64,000 nt of DNA from Entoloma clypeatum (GCA_963565915.1 OY751492.1:3596001-3660000); one strand, 5' to 3'; counted from the first letter of the stretch, positions 11,803 through 24,180 are shown. Translations and numbers: made by a program. Notes: a model not told the origin generated them from the sequence alone.

Positions 11803-12497
11803 CTAAAATGATCCCATCCTTTGTTGCATCTTCTCCTTCACCGTCTGGTACGCATTCATGATTGTCTGCTCGTTGATCACGATTTCCGTCATATCTGGAC
11901 GAGGCCGGCTGACTCTTGACGCAATCGCAGCAGCATCGGTGTCCAATATGATCCTACAAAAGATGACAACATCAGTCAGATCTGCATCGTATAGGAACGC
12001 ACAAAAAAAAAAAGAAAAAAGAAAACACCACGTACCCCTCATCAATCGTTTCGTCCAGACACAACAGCACCAAGTCCAGATTCTCCAGCAGCCCGCGCTT
12101 CTCCAGCGGATTGTTGAGGACAAGCGTCAACGCGTCCGCCAGCGAGTTCAAAGCAGCCGAGAGCATGATCTCATTCTCCGTCGGGCCAGCGACGAAGTAG
12201 AGAATGAGGTCAAGCGAGTGTTTGTACACGATGAGGTGGGAGTCGTAGAGGATGATGTCGCCTGAAAAAAAAAATCGCAAGGAACCCAATATGGTAACGA
12301 AAAGGGACAACTTTACCTCCTTGCTTCTTCGTCTTCTGGAAGAGCCCCTTCTCAAACGCTTTTTGCTCCTTCAGCGTGAGGAACTCTTTTGACTCGCTCT
12401 GTGGGTGGTTCTTTGGCCGGTAGTACTTTGCAAGAGCGCGGTTTCCGTCGGTGTCGAGCACGACGAACGCGTTTATGCTGTATAATGACAAGTTCAT
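11803..12497 (-). CDS. RET3: Coatomer subunit zeta (COPI vesicle coat)
   Basis: Three exons (12317-12497, 12036-12261, 11803-11953) join in frame to a protein of 185 residues, the usual length of zeta-COP. The start [18 protein letters not shown] and the internal [18 protein letters not shown] are characteristic of the longin-like small-chain fold. Both introns have GT-AG ends (55 and 82 nt); the second carries a long A/T-rich tract. The protein is expected to pair with gamma-COP in the F subcomplex of coatomer and act in Golgi-to-ER transport. Gene symbol given by yeast homology. Confidence 0.92.
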
Positions 12498-12901
12498 CGT
12501 GAACGTTGGGGGAATGGAATGTGGGAAGTAGATGCGGGATTCGGACTCGGGTCAAAACGTGTTTCTGTACCGAGGTTTTCCCGGTGATAACCTACTACAT
12601 TGTGTAAGTTGACTATCAAAAGTACAATCGATATCCTTCGACCAACAGGGCTCACTAAGGGAACGCATGAGGTAGACATGTTACAGAGAATAGTACACAA
12701 TCGGTCGAGTCGAAATTCTAATGATCTAGAAGTACACATCCCAAGTGGGTATGCGGGGATAAGAACAAAGTGGGACATTCGTGTAAACGGTCCCTCTAAA
12801 AGATAGCAGCGATTCTTCCAATTCAAGTGGTAGAAATGTTGTTATACAAAGAAACACACCTTTCCTTCCTTGAAACCATTGTCATTTGCTTCCGCCCAGC
12901 T
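12498..12901. other. Intergenic region between two minus-strand genes
   Basis: It contains the upstream region of coatomer zeta and the 3' flank of the trehalose-synthase-type gene. No further gene was seen. Confidence 0.5.
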
Positions 12902-15900
12902 CTACAACGTCCCAGCCCCAGCCCCAGCCCCAACCGCCCCGCTCTTCTCCCCAGAATCCACCAACGCCTTCAAAACCCTCAAAAGCTCCCCCGCATTCAC
13001 CCCTCCCTGCACATCCAATTTCCACTTCGCATCCGTCCCCCTCCCACTCGTCGAGCACGTCTCCGCACAATCAAACTCATTCAGCCTCCTCAACAGCTTC
13101 TCGTCCCCACTAACCGCCAACAAAAAGTCCAGCTCCTCCCCGCCGCCCGCGTACTCCGCCCCGCCCAAGCGCGGCGAAGCCATCCCCCGGATCCCGCCCG
13201 TCGCCGCGTCAAAGGCGTCGGGCGACATCCACGAGCGTGCAAGGGGGCTGCGCGCAGGCCCACCGGGGTGCAGGATCGCACCCACCGCTGTCGATCTCGA
13301 GATGTTGTTCGGGAGGACGAGGAAGCTGTTTCGGCCCGGGATGATGCGCAGGCCATATCGTTCCCCAAGACTGATATATGCGAGCAGAAAATCATCAGTA
13401 ATCCCTCAGGATGCACCAGCAAATCAATAACCCACCTATCAAAGATATGATTCTGTGCCTCTGCAGCCTGCCTCCACGCCCACTGCCTATCCCCCGCCAA
13501 ATGTGGCAATGGATCGCCACCAGCAGCCGTGTCCACCCCCGGAGTCGAAGGCGCACTCCCAGGAGGCTGATTAACGCCGGAATCACCCATCTTCGCGCCC
13601 CCAGTCCAGAACCGCCACACAATGGACGCATCACGCTCTTCCACAAATGACCCAGGTGTACGTTCTGTGAACTAAACAAACAAAACATAGGATCAAGGAG
13701 GCAGCGAGATAGGAGGAACCCACATAGTCCAAAATCTCCAAACAAGCACTCTTCCAGGTCAAGTTAAAATTCGCCACCATATTCACCCATCCATTCCCGG
13801 GCACTTCCTTTCCCAGTACGGCTACGTTCCCATTGGCAGGAGTGACGATGGGGTTTAGATTCAATAACGACGCGGGAACTGTGTACCCCTGCGGCGGGGA
13901 CGACTGCGAGAAGTGTATAGAGGGAACGGGAACCGGGAACGAGGTCCTTCTTATCGGTGCCGACTGGAACACAGGCGACACGGGGGACACAGGCGACATA
14001 GCTGCAGAGGACGAAGAAGATCGGTTCAGAAACGGCCGTTTGTTGATCATCTTGATGAAACATCCATTTTCCGCGCTGTCATAGAATCATCAGCATGGAA
14101 AAAGGAAAACAAAGGAAGAGCAAAGAAGACATACACGATCCCCAACCCAGGAACCCGCTCCGCAATCCTCTCCAACACACCCCTCATCCTCAGCCCACTC
14201 AAAAGCCACACCTCATTCCTGCGATCCTCCACCAACTTCTCAAGGACACTCAACACCTCCTCCGGCACCGCGATCTTCGCCTTAGTCTCTCCGTCCGTCT
14301 CTTGTTCCGGTTCTGCTTGTTCTTTCCCCTCTACCCCCTCCGCATCTACTGCCTCCTCATCCCCATCCTCTCCATCTTCCTTCCCCGCAGCCCGCTTATA
14401 ATCCTCCTCCATCCACACCAGGCCATTCCGGCTCAGATCCCTCAGCCAGAGGGTCCCCTCCAAATCCAACAGCACCAGTCGACGCCGCGAATGCCTGTAC
14501 CGCGGGACGACTTTGCCCACGTCCAACGGCGGCACGTCGATCCCCGACGCGAGGTCCTCCGCGTGTGCACGGAGGCAGCGGTTGAGGAAGGCAGTGACGA
14601 AGGTCTGCGCGGTCTGCGTCGTCACGTGGTTGTGCAGGTCCTGTACAAAGAGTACTTTAGGTTCGGTATAGGAAAAAAAAAGAGCAAGAAAAGAAAACGT
14701 ACCTCCCACCGCATCGTCGCCTCTTCATCACTCATCGTCAAGGCCTGATTGATCGCCGCCGCAGTCCCCCTCGTATCCCATGGATTAATCGCAATACAAC
14801 TTCTAAACCCGCTGTAGCTATAGCTTCCGGTGAACTAGTACAGAACCACCAGCGTCAGCACAATCACGAGTAACGTGGAAAGAACCACCCCACCTCACTC
14901 AAGATAAGGGGCCGACACCTTCCCTCTTGACATTCCACAAACTCGTGCGTCCTGAGTGCCATCCCCTCTCTGAGGCTCGTCACCATGAACGCATCCGCGA
15001 CGCTCAGCAGCGCGAGGTACTGGCTGAATGTCAGGTCCTGAGTGTGCAGGAACACGACGGGCTGGTAGGTGAGCGACGAGAAGCGCGAGTTGATGCTTGC
15101 AATGGCGTCCGTGACGGCGAGGGATTCAGGAGAGTGGGGCTGTGTGGAGGAGGCGGAGGAGGCGGTGGGGAGGGCGACTTGGATGAGGATTGCCTGGGAA
15201 GGGAGTTAGTACTCGTTCGGAGGGGGGTGAGGGAGGGGGCAGAAACCTTGCCCTGGAATTCTGGGTGTTTGTCGAGGAAGTATTCAAAGGCTTTGATTTT
15301 GTGCCGAACGCCCTACAGAGTGCAGTGAATAAGTTATTTGGTCAGAGTCAGTGTTGAAGATATACCTGGACTTCGTCGAGTTTATCTCTGCCAACGACAA
15401 TCTTCATACCGGCATAGCGCTGTGTCAGGAGTTGAATCCACTCTTTGACCTCTGGCTCTTCCCTATGCAAAGAATGAACAGAAGAAGATGATCATGCACT
15501 GGCACAACGTACTTCTTCTCCTTGAGCTGCCATACATCAATGCCCATCGGGAACACGCCCACATCCACGAACCTCCCTCTGGCATGCTTACCCGTGGCCC
15601 TTCCGGCATCCACGGCCTTGACCTTATCCTCACCCGCAGCGCCATCCCCGTCCACCACCATGATACCCTTCGGTAGGGCCTCATACGCCAATATGCGGCT
15701 GACCGTCGCCCGGAAATGGCGCGCGAAGTTCGCGGTCTGGAAGCCAACCAGATCCGCGCCCAATAGCCCCCTGAGAAGATCATGGCGCACCGAGAGGCAA
15801 CGGAAGATCTCGGAGGATGGGAACGCGGCGTGCATAAAGAATCCAATAGGGGTGGTCGGCGGGATCTTTCCCGAAGAGCGGAGGAGTGCAGGGAGGAGCA

Positions 15901-16645
15901 TGAGGTGGTAGTCGTTCACCCAGATGATGTCGCCATCCTGATGCGCGGCAATGATGGCGTCCGCAAAGCGCTGGTTGACAGCGACGTACTGCGAGTACGA
16001 CGCGGACTCGTAGAACGTCTTTGTGCGGGGAGCGTCGGGAATGGCGTAGTGGAGGCACGGCCAGAGGACCTGGTGGCAGAACTCGTCGTAGGCGCCATGG
16101 AATTCCGCGTCGGAGACCCATACGGGGTGGCCAGGGTGCGGGATAGAGGGGGCGGCGAGCTTGGTGGTAATGGCGGCGCGGAGGGACGGCGGGAAGAGGT
16201 CGGTGTTGGTGCCGAGGGTGCCGACCCAGAGCTTCTGGGTAAGCTTCCTGCCGAAGCTGTCGATGGCGTTCTTGAGCCCGCCGTTGCAGTGGGGGTTGGA
16301 CTCAAGGAACCACGACTCTTGCAGAGGTGCTCGCAGCGAATCTGAGCGGCGGGAGGAGGAGGTGGAGCGCGACTTGCGGCGGCGGAGGCTCTTTCCGCGC
16401 AGTAGGGAGGGCGGAACAGCGGCAGCGAAGGGGTTGGAGAGCTCGTGGTTGGGGGTGCGGATGGCGGGCGTAGGTGAGCGAGACGACTTGTCCTTGAGAT
16501 CGTCGACGATGCTCTTGAGTCCCGTCAGATTCGAGCCCAGGGTCGGCTTGCTCGGCTGTTGTGCAGCGGCGGCCTCACGGAGAACGACGGTGTCGGGAAG
16601 GAAGAGGGACGCGATGACGACCCGACGGCCGCGGAGGGTGCTCAT
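12902..16645 (-). CDS. Trehalose-phosphate synthase/phosphatase-like protein, probably a regulatory subunit (TPS3/TSL1 type)
   Basis: The N-terminal half, after a Ser-rich low-complexity leader, is a GT20 glycosyltransferase domain: WVGTLGTNTD, NDYHLMLLPALLR, HAAFPSSEIFRCLS, GADLVGFQT and, further on, MVTSLREGMALRTHEFVECQ. The C-terminal half is a HAD-type phosphatase-like domain beginning LVLLDLEGTLW and continuing through VWLLSGLRMRG. The HAD signature D-x-D-G-T is here D-x-E-G-T, so the general acid/base Asp is replaced. This and acidic and Gly/Ala-rich insertions resemble the non-catalytic Tsl1/Tps3 subunits of the yeast complex and not the active phosphatase Tps2. It shares a 444-bp divergent intergenic region with the protease gene. 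Confidence 0.85.
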
Positions 16646-17089
16646 CGTCGGTGCTGGGGTTGAGCTGGGGGCACTCGGCGTCGTCGCTGACCTCTTGTAT
16701 GCGCCGGAATATCCCGCAATCTCTCGATCATTGCCAAAAGTAGCGTCAAGGCCTGTGATATTTGCTTCCGTTCTTCACCCCACCCCTGAGGTTCATCCCG
16801 GCCATCTACGAGTCTGATGTATTGGCTTGCATGTTAGGCACTGCCAAAATGAACCCTCCGTGTCCTCGGTGGCGGAACGCGCACTTTCGACTTCTCCATG
16901 TGATGTGAGGCGTCAACCACAGGTTCTACCGAGTTTCATCGTCAAGATATGGGACTCGCGAGCTTCGCTTTCCTCATGTCTTCAAGTTCTTCTGAGAAGC
17001 GGTAGGAACCCATGGTTGCGTTCCCCCGACACATAAAGAGTACATTCTGGCCTCAGACTGCTCAAAACGCTTCCTTGGATTTCTATAAC
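16646..17089. promoter_or_regulatory. Divergent intergenic region between trehalose-synthase-type and protease genes
   Basis: Both start codons face away from this 444-bp stretch, so it must hold both promoters. No clear TATA box was identified. Confidence 0.4.
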
Positions 17090-18905
17090 ATGTTCTCCAC
17101 TTCCCTGCTTTCGAGCGTCCTTCTCGCCCTCGCCGCATCTGCCAATCCTATCGTCACCGTTCGCGATTCCCCCGTTACTCTGCAAATCTCGCGCAGCCTG
17201 AACACGACCGACATCGTAAATCTCTACCAGAAAGATTTCAATCGTGTTCAGGCCCTCAAAGCGCATGGAACCGATAATGTGGCGAATCAATTTATTAGCA
17301 CGCCCGCGGTTCAACAAGGTACTAGTTACATCGCAACGGTTGGCATCGGCAATCCTCCGACGTCATGTAAGTGTCCCACATCTGTGGAAAGACGAAGCTC
17401 CTAACGATCTCTCCGTGATAGACAATCTCCTCATTGACACTGGGAGGTCAGTGTTTTCTTCTGCGACCCCTTCATAAAGCTGACTCCCAGTAAATATACA
17501 GCAGTTATACATGGGTCGGGGCAAGCAAAAGGTATGTCAAGACAAGGTCAAGCACACCGACTGCGAGCAAAGTCGTAAGTAATAACTATCCCCATGCAAT
17601 CTTTGGGACCGGTTCTTACCTGCCTTCTCATCTGTAGTCTGTCGACTACAATTCAGGACGGTTCTCAGGTGTGTTCTACCCGGAGATGCTGCACGCCCTT
17701 TTTTGAAAAGATTATCAAGGTGATCTGTATATCGACACCATCACCCTTGCCCCTAGATTTGCCTTTAGACAAGCGATTGGCGTCGCATCGGCTGTTGGTC
17801 GCCTTTTCCAACTATACGATTGGGTTCGTTGTATTGATCCTCCCTCCACCAGACCCAAGGCATCAAAGGCGCTGACGGTTTTCTTGGGCGAGTTAACATC
17901 CCTGGCGAACTTAGCAATCAAAGTGTTCAATCCTTCCGTCTCCGTCAGACTTGGCCCTGTTAATCTCACAGCTGAAAGTATCACTGCCGGGCCGCACATT
18001 ATGATCCCTACAGTGACCGACAACCTCTTCGCCACTCACATGATCCAGGCAAACCTAGTTGCCATCTCCTTCCGACCTTTCAACAGACAATCCGTCATCA
18101 ACGGTCTGATTACATGGGGTAAGGCCGGTTTTTTGCTACAAAGTACGCGTTTGGTGTCTATTCACCTTTCTCATTTCAAGGTGCGGTCGACAAATCAAAG
18201 TTCACGGGAAGCATCACTTATGTGTACGTTGACTTCCATATCTCATGATATTATACTCAAAGTCCTACAGTCCGATCACGACGATTGTGCCCTCGAGAGA
18301 TTTCTGGGGCATTATGCAGACAATGACATACGGAAGGGGAAGGACGTCGACCCTCATCTTGTCAAACGCCGTAGGAACCATCGACACCGGTGCGTCCCCA
18401 GCCCCGTCAGTCGGCCGTTACACTTGCTAAATGTGTGCCCAGGCACAACCCTCCTCCTCATTGCCTCCGACGCCTTTGCGAGATACCGGGCAGCAACGGG
18501 CGCCACTCTCGATCCCATCATCAAACTCCTGACCATCACCCCCGCCGGCTTCGCGAGAATGCAGAGCCTCTTCTTCAAGATCGGTCCTGTGAGGCGTTTT
18601 ACTCTACGTCTCCTTTCAGAGGAACCCCTTCTCACTGACTACCCTTATTTTTTGTCGTCTGCTTACAGACCACCTTTGAGTTCACAGCCAATGCCCAGAT
18701 ATGGCCCCGCGCACTCAACACTGCCGTCGGCGGTGCTGCTGGCAGGATTTACCTCGTTGTCACTGATATCGGACAGAACTCTGGCCAGGGTATGGACTTT
18801 GTCAATGGACAGGTCTGGCTTGAGAGGTTCTACAGCGTGTATGATACTACTAACAAACGTGTTGGTATCGCGAATACGCCTTTCACCACTGCCAAGACCA
18901 ACTGA
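17090..18905 (+). CDS. Secreted aspartic protease, pepsin family A1
   Basis: A signal peptide (MFSTSLLSSVLLALAASA) is followed by a propeptide-like region and the mature domain. The first catalytic motif DTGSSYTWVG is assembled across an intron after GACACTGGGAG. The second motif, IDTGTTLLL, is assembled across another intron near 18390-18442. The C terminus has the family-typical GQVWLERFYSVYDTTNKRVGIA and ends at the TGA 18903-18905. The gene has many short introns. Related polyporopepsin-like enzymes are extracellular endopeptidases; this one probably acts in nutrition or wood/soil protein turnover. Confidence 0.85.
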
Positions 18906-19249
18906 GGAGTGAAGCGAGAGAGATGAATTGGATAGATACAGAGATAGACTGAACTTGCAGCGCTCCCATATCCCATTGCAGTTGGACTTGGTGCAATTGC
19001 AATGCTTTTGTTTTTTGTTGGAACTTTTTTTCAGGTTTCTGTTCCCTCTACTACATACTACCTCGCGTGATATCCTGATGGCACATCGAGCTTTGAAGAG
19101 GTTTCTATCGGGGTATAGGTTCAACCCAATGATGAAATTGTTCCGTCTCGACCTTGAATTCGGTTTGTTGTTCCATCGTACGTCTGTATCACGTTTGGCA
19201 AATGAATGGTGAAAAATACGAAGCACGCTCGTTATCTGTCAACGTTGCA

Positions 19250-19868
19250 TCATACATCAAAGTAATATCGAGTTCTTGGACTCCCTATGACCCCACGTTT
19301 GAAAAAAAAAAAAAGAGAGGATTCGACGCTAATTCAGCGCATACTTACTCCTCCCTGAAGTTTAACAAAAGTATTCTCCACCGCCTATCATCTTCCTTTC
19401 TACAGTAATTACCAAATCATCAAACCTCCGACCTCGCCCCAACTCATCATTGAGCCTCGGTGTAGGATACATAGGATACCTCTCTGTCTTTACCAGCCCA
19501 ATCGAAATCAAACAACATCACAGATCCTTTATACAAACCCCGCATTATGGAAGTCAGACATGAGGCCCCTGAGCTTCTCCGTCCACTCGTTTAGGCGGGT
19601 GAGGAGGTCTCGCGCTCCAGTGATTGTGGGTAAGTAGACTCGACAGACTCCATCGCCACGCCCCACCACCCACCAGCCTGAAGCCGCTCAAAAGCGAGGA
19701 TTCGCGGGGCACCACCGGGCTCGGCGCAGGACACGTTCGAGCACCGTCGAAAAAAACTGGACAAGGATGCGTGGTGCCACGTCGGCACCTGGCGTCCGCC
19801 ACTGAGCGATATACAAAAGGCGATAGGGTTGCGCGTCGGGAAAGAAATCTTGGATCTCAAACTTGAAC
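19250..19868 (-). pseudogene. Truncated remnant of a Crinkler-type kinase gene (copy 1)
   Basis: This stretch is a degenerate duplicate of the 3' part and 3' flank of the gene at 22069-24037. Similarity runs from CATACATCAAAG, through an A-rich tract, up to the part encoding FEIQDFFPD, and then stops sharply at about 19868. Compared with copy 2 it lacks about 34 bp that in copy 2 encode the HGDLRDEN catalytic loop. It has a different indel near 19740, so no frame is open throughout. It retains the FDFDWAGKD segment. It cannot encode an active kinase. Confidence 0.8.
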
Positions 19869-20920
19869 CCGCGTGCAGATGATGGGTTTCGACACCGCCC
19901 CTGGAGGACTCTGGTACTGCAGTTTGACAAACCCGTGGTGTTACCGCGGGTAAAAAACCGTACCTGCGGGTATACCAAACCGTCTACACGGGTACGGGTT
20001 TTGGTGGGTACAGGTCCGGCTGGAGCCCACGAGCTGGCGATCCTAATATCATAATTTTTGGGTTGCAGCTGAGCTTGCCCTCCCCGTACGTTCTTTACCC
20101 TTCCCATTACCCTTCCCTTTCGCATACCCGTTCATCTTCCCGCGTCCATTCACGACCGACGGCCCATTATCCCGCGGCATCCACTATGTAGTGGATGCCA
20201 TGGGGAGCATTTTTCTCTGTTGCTCTTTCTCCATGTCCTCGTTCCTCTCGGCATGAAAGAACCACAGAAGTCCAGTATCAGGTTGTGTTCGCTGGTGCAG
20301 CCACCCTGCTCCACATCTGGCAAGCGGTATGAGGGAGGACAAAACACCACAAAAAAAAACATCCACGGGTCCACATCTTGCATCGGATCTCGTGGTAGAG
20401 AATGTCTGTTGCTAGGGGTACGACTTGGGGGAATTATGATCACCACGAAAGTACACATGTGTGAACATGCTCTGGCTGTCGCATTATGCGAGAAATACAG
20501 ATCCGTCTTGGAGAGTTGGGTGGCGAACTCGATTCGGTCCATGAGCGATGCTACGCCAGCCTGGCCGCGGCCTGGTTTTTCGAACCTCACGGACCAGGTT
20601 CGGACTCGAATCAGGGTTCAAGTCTACCCAAATTCTCCGGAGCGGTGCGAGTTGGGAGTGAGATCAACGAGGAGGTTTTCCAGGACTACCTCAGGTACTG
20701 GGTTCGAAATATGTCCAACACTGAGTATCAACCCCTCCCCTCCCTGGAGCACTGCGGCGTAAAGTTCAAACTGCTCGCCCTGTAGAAGTTGGGTTTACGT
20801 GGCACGCCGAGAGACGAAGAAGGTGCATTCGGATGTTGCTGATCCCCTGGTTATCAGTGATTCGGGCCCCGAAGTGCATTCCCCCCCGATGTTATCCATC
20901 AACCCGGTGTCATCATTAGG
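19869..20920. other. Accessory intergenic DNA with short dyad repeats
   Basis: No recognisable gene. Between about 19920 and 20010 variants of CGGGTA/TACCCG recur many times in both orientations, giving potential hairpins. Open frames in this part (for example 20486-20785) look like nothing known and lack gene structure. Confidence 0.4.
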
Positions 20921-20930
20921 GGTATATGAG
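20921..20930 (+). promoter_or_regulatory. TATA-like box for the small secreted peptide
   Basis: GGTATATGAG lies about 85 bp upstream of the ATG at 21011, a spacing usual for fungal TATA promoters. Confidence 0.4.
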
Positions 20931-21010
20931 GGAGGCTGGCCGCGTTCGTCATCTGCAGAAACAAGCTTCAAGTCTCTGCGCATCGCCTCCGAACAACAAA
21001 CAGTCTCGCT

Positions 21011-21187
21011 ATGCACTTCTCCCATACTCTGATCTTTTCCATCTCTCTATGTGTTGCCAGCACCTGTGCACTGTCACTCCCTGCGTTGGAACCACGTATG
21101 CTAGGCTGCCCGGATCATTATTATCCGTGCAGGGGGGGCCCTGGAGGGTGTTGTCTGGCGGCATGTCTCCATGCCGGCTGCAAATGA
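21011..21187 (+). CDS. Small secreted cysteine-rich peptide with a knottin-like cysteine pattern
   Basis: An uninterrupted frame of 58 codons. Residues 1-22 (MHFSHTLIFSISLCVASTCA and onward) have the form of a signal peptide. The rest has six cysteines at residues 33, 40, 47, 48, 52 and 57, spaced C-x6-C-x6-CC-x3-C-x4-C, the order C-C-CC-C-C seen in inhibitor-cystine-knot peptides. A Gly-rich loop (RGGPGG) precedes the CC pair and the peptide ends GCK. A TATA-like box lies about 85 bp upstream. Its place between two dead Crinkler copies suggests an accessory region. No family was recognised, and function is unknown; candidates are an effector, a defence peptide or a peptidase inhibitor. The call is by pattern only. 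Confidence 0.55.
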   Translation: MHFSHTLIFSISLCVASTCALSLPALEPRMLGCPDHYYPCRGGPGGCCLAACLHAGCK

Positions 21188-21989
21188 TCAAGGTAGGTTA
21201 TTATCCCAGTTGCCTGCCCATGGCTCAGCTGGACTCACCTGAAAACGTAGAGCTGTCTTTAGTATTGAAATAACACCAATACCGTCCATGCCGGTAAGTC
21301 TGTACTCACAACCTCATGGTTGCAAACACTCACGACCAGCCGGGAATATTGTCTAGCCTCGCATTAGTTTCTCAGGCCGATTGTTTAGTTACTAGTTCTG
21401 TCCACTTCCACCCTCGTTGTGTGCGCTATATGCAGTTGTTGTGTCCTTGTTTTATTTCCGTCACTGATCGTCACCATGAACGATGGTTGACTGGTCGCGA
21501 TTCTGTACGGCATCTTGTTTCGTACTCCCAAATCAATAGATCGGCGGCTTTTCTGTGTTTGAAACCTGATCCCCCCTCCGGAGATGGCGAGGATGAAGGA
21601 GTCTTGGCGAGCGTGAAACGTACGGCCACCCAAGGAGTGCGCCTACCCCGCAAGAACGAAAGAAACCTCGTCGAAAGTGGAACCCGGCGCATGAGTTGCA
21701 GGTGTTCCTTCTTTCTCGTGGTCTTGATCTTGCATGTTGAAATGGGATACTAGTTTGGAGGGGCAGGAAAAAATGGATGCGTCTTCCGCTCTGGGTGTCG
21801 ATTCCATAGAAGGATCAAGGCAGAAGAGGGAGACGCTCCCGAGCTGTCTATTACAACGTGCATATGAACTGAAGCAAGGCAGCTTGGTGTCCTGGGACGT
21901 ACCGGCGCTAAGCCTCGTTCATCCATGAGTATGGTTTGAAGCGAGGCAGCTTGGTGGCATGTATGTGTGGGCAGTAGTAAGAGTATAAC
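21188..21989. other. Accessory intergenic DNA without a recognised gene
   Basis: No gene with credible structure. The string AGGCAGCTTGGTG occurs twice, about 65 bp apart, near 21880 and 21945, in a short imperfect direct repeat. Confidence 0.4.
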
Positions 21990-22068
21990 CGTCATACATC
22001 AAAGACCGAGTCATACCTATGACCCCGAAAAAAAAAAAAGACAGGATTCAACTTGCACTAATTCAAGT

Positions 22069-24037
22069 TTAGCTCATATTTACTCCTCCCTGAAGTTTAA
22101 CAAAAGTATTCTCCAATATCCGCCTATCATCTTCCTTTCTAATCACCAAATCATCAAACCTCCGACCTCGCCCCAACTCATCATTGAGCCTCGGTGTAGG
22201 ATAGAATACCTCTCCGTCTTTACCAGCCCAATCGAAATCAATCAACATCACAGAACCTTTATCACAGATGATATTCTCATCCCGCAGATCACCATGTACA
22301 AAACCCGCATCATGGAATTCAGACATGAGGCCCCTGAGCTTCTCCGTCCAGTCGCTTAGGCGAGTGGGGAGGTCTCGCGCTCCAGCGATTGGGCAAGTGG
22401 ACTCGACATACTCCATCGCCACGCCCCACCACCCGCCAGGAAGCCGCTCAAAAGCGAGGATCCGCGGGGCGCGACCAGACTCTGCGCAAAACGCGTGCAG
22501 TGCAATCGAGTACCAGCACCTGGCGTCTGCCACTGAGCGATATACAAAAGGCGATAGGGTTGCCTGTCGGGAAAGAAATCTTGGATCTCAAAAGTGAGAT
22601 AGTCCGAGTCGTCAGTTGATGAGGATGAGTATTTGCGCAATTTAGAGATAGCTGGGAAATGGCGCGCATGAATTGGGATCGGCACAGTGGGTAGTAAAGG
22701 AGGTTTCATGAGTTTCTCTGTGTCTTGGAGAATATGAGCCTGAAGTACTGATGCCGCAGCAAAGGCTGAATAGAGAGACATGCGTTCGCGACCTTCAGAA
22801 GCTGATTTGATGCATGAGAAGGTTGGGGTCAAGCGGACGAGCCTGGGGCGGGTGTCGATTGGGAGGGCAGCGTAGAGAGTGATATCACACCCTCGGAAAT
22901 GATTCGGAATGTTCAAATACAACAACGGAATGCGGAGATACCCAACTCACCAACAATTGTTAGACCCAGAAAAGGCAATCTCCATCGTACGTAGAGTTGT
23001 CGGAAGGCCTCGTTATCCATCCTCGTCATATTCAGACGCGTGAGGTAGCCTAGGAGCTCTATCTGAGGAATTGTGTTGATTTCCGTGGTCTCGTTTTTAT
23101 ACACTACGGCTGTCACCCTTCCACCATGGGCGCCTTGGCTTTGGCCGTCGCTTGTGAGGACAGCAGCTTGAAGCTGAGGAATCTTAGCGCCACTACGTGC
23201 CAAAAAAATGCGCGTGAGGTGGGGTGCGGCGGCGTCCCTCCGATGGTATTCATCATCGTAATATTGAGTCATCGCGTTCGCCAGATCATCTACCGCGTCC
23301 TGCAACTCCCGAGCGTTAACATCCGCCAGTCCGGGAACATCTTCCTGCCCATCTGTGATGTCCAGGAAGTGTCAGGAAGTGTCCAAAACCATCATAAAGG
23401 AGAGAGATCGGTGGAATGTCAGCATCCGGTGTTGGACGATCATCCAAGATCTTCTCATGGGGGTCTCGCTGCAGCTTACGGTATGCTTGCTGTTGCCCTA
23501 TGTCTGATGACGCAGTCGTAGCAAGTTTGATACGTTTGGATTGATGTAAGAGTTCCTCTTCGGGAGATGTACTACGTTTAACACCTGAAGCCATGTGAGA
23601 AAGAGTCCCGGAGATTTTGAGATGACAGCAAATTTCGTGGGGGTGGTTCAGGGTGGGGAGCGGGGGAGGGTGGAACGGGAAATGGGAAGTCACTTCAAGT
23701 TGCACTCACCGAGAGGTGGAGCGCTCACGACTATATGCAGAAACCGGTTCACTGGCAGATCAGCCGGGAAGACATTGTACAGGCTAGTCGTCGCCGATAG
23801 TGGCGGCGCATCGATGTCGAACGTGCGGAGTTTCTCTTCGAGAGTTTCATCGTCAGGGAGGAAAGTCTTCCAGATAGAAAGAGCGTCAGCATCGAGGTGT
23901 TGGAACATATGCTGCTTTTCGGCCTTGATGGCCTTCCTGAGGGTGGACACAGATGCCGTCCTTGCAATCTCGATCCCGAAGATGTTGTTGCGACCTTGGC
24001 CGAGCACAAGACAGAAAAGTTTGAACGTGTCACTCAT
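22069..24037 (-). pseudogene. Crinkler-headed protein kinase-like gene, broken (copy 2)
   Basis: From the ATG at 24037 the first exon encodes a ubiquitin-like Crinkler header (KLFCLVLG, a SVSTLRKAIK helix, LSIWKTFLP, and a closing HIVVSAPP). After an intron comes a linker, then a divergent kinase domain with FHDAGFVHGDLRDENII as catalytic loop and LIDFDWAGKDG in place of the DFG motif. Two lesions are seen: a 10-bp tandem duplication at 23363-23382 that shifts the frame, and a frame change near 22520 where about 36 bp present in copy 1 are missing, a region that in kinases holds the VxK lysine. Crinkler headers are known from effectors and from fungal proteins of unclear role. An undetected intron could rescue the second site. 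Confidence 0.7.
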
Positions 24038-24180
24038 GGCGGCCAACAGGGAGGAGTTTGCGTGACCGTCGCGCGACAGCCAAAACTTTCAACACCCCAC
24101 TGGCAGGACTCGGACTTGGGTGTACAATCGCTGTGACGCACCTGGATATCCACTGCTGAGCGATGACTCTATGGGTTGGC

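Noticed and set aside
16161..16817. Long plus-strand frames opposite the trehalose-synthase-type gene (also 12827-13450, 14095-14748)
   Set aside because: They are antisense shadows of GC-rich coding exons, with Arg-rich composition and no domain.
20486..20785. 99-codon frame upstream of the small secreted peptide
   Set aside because: No motif, poor start context, and it lies in DNA with many short dyads.
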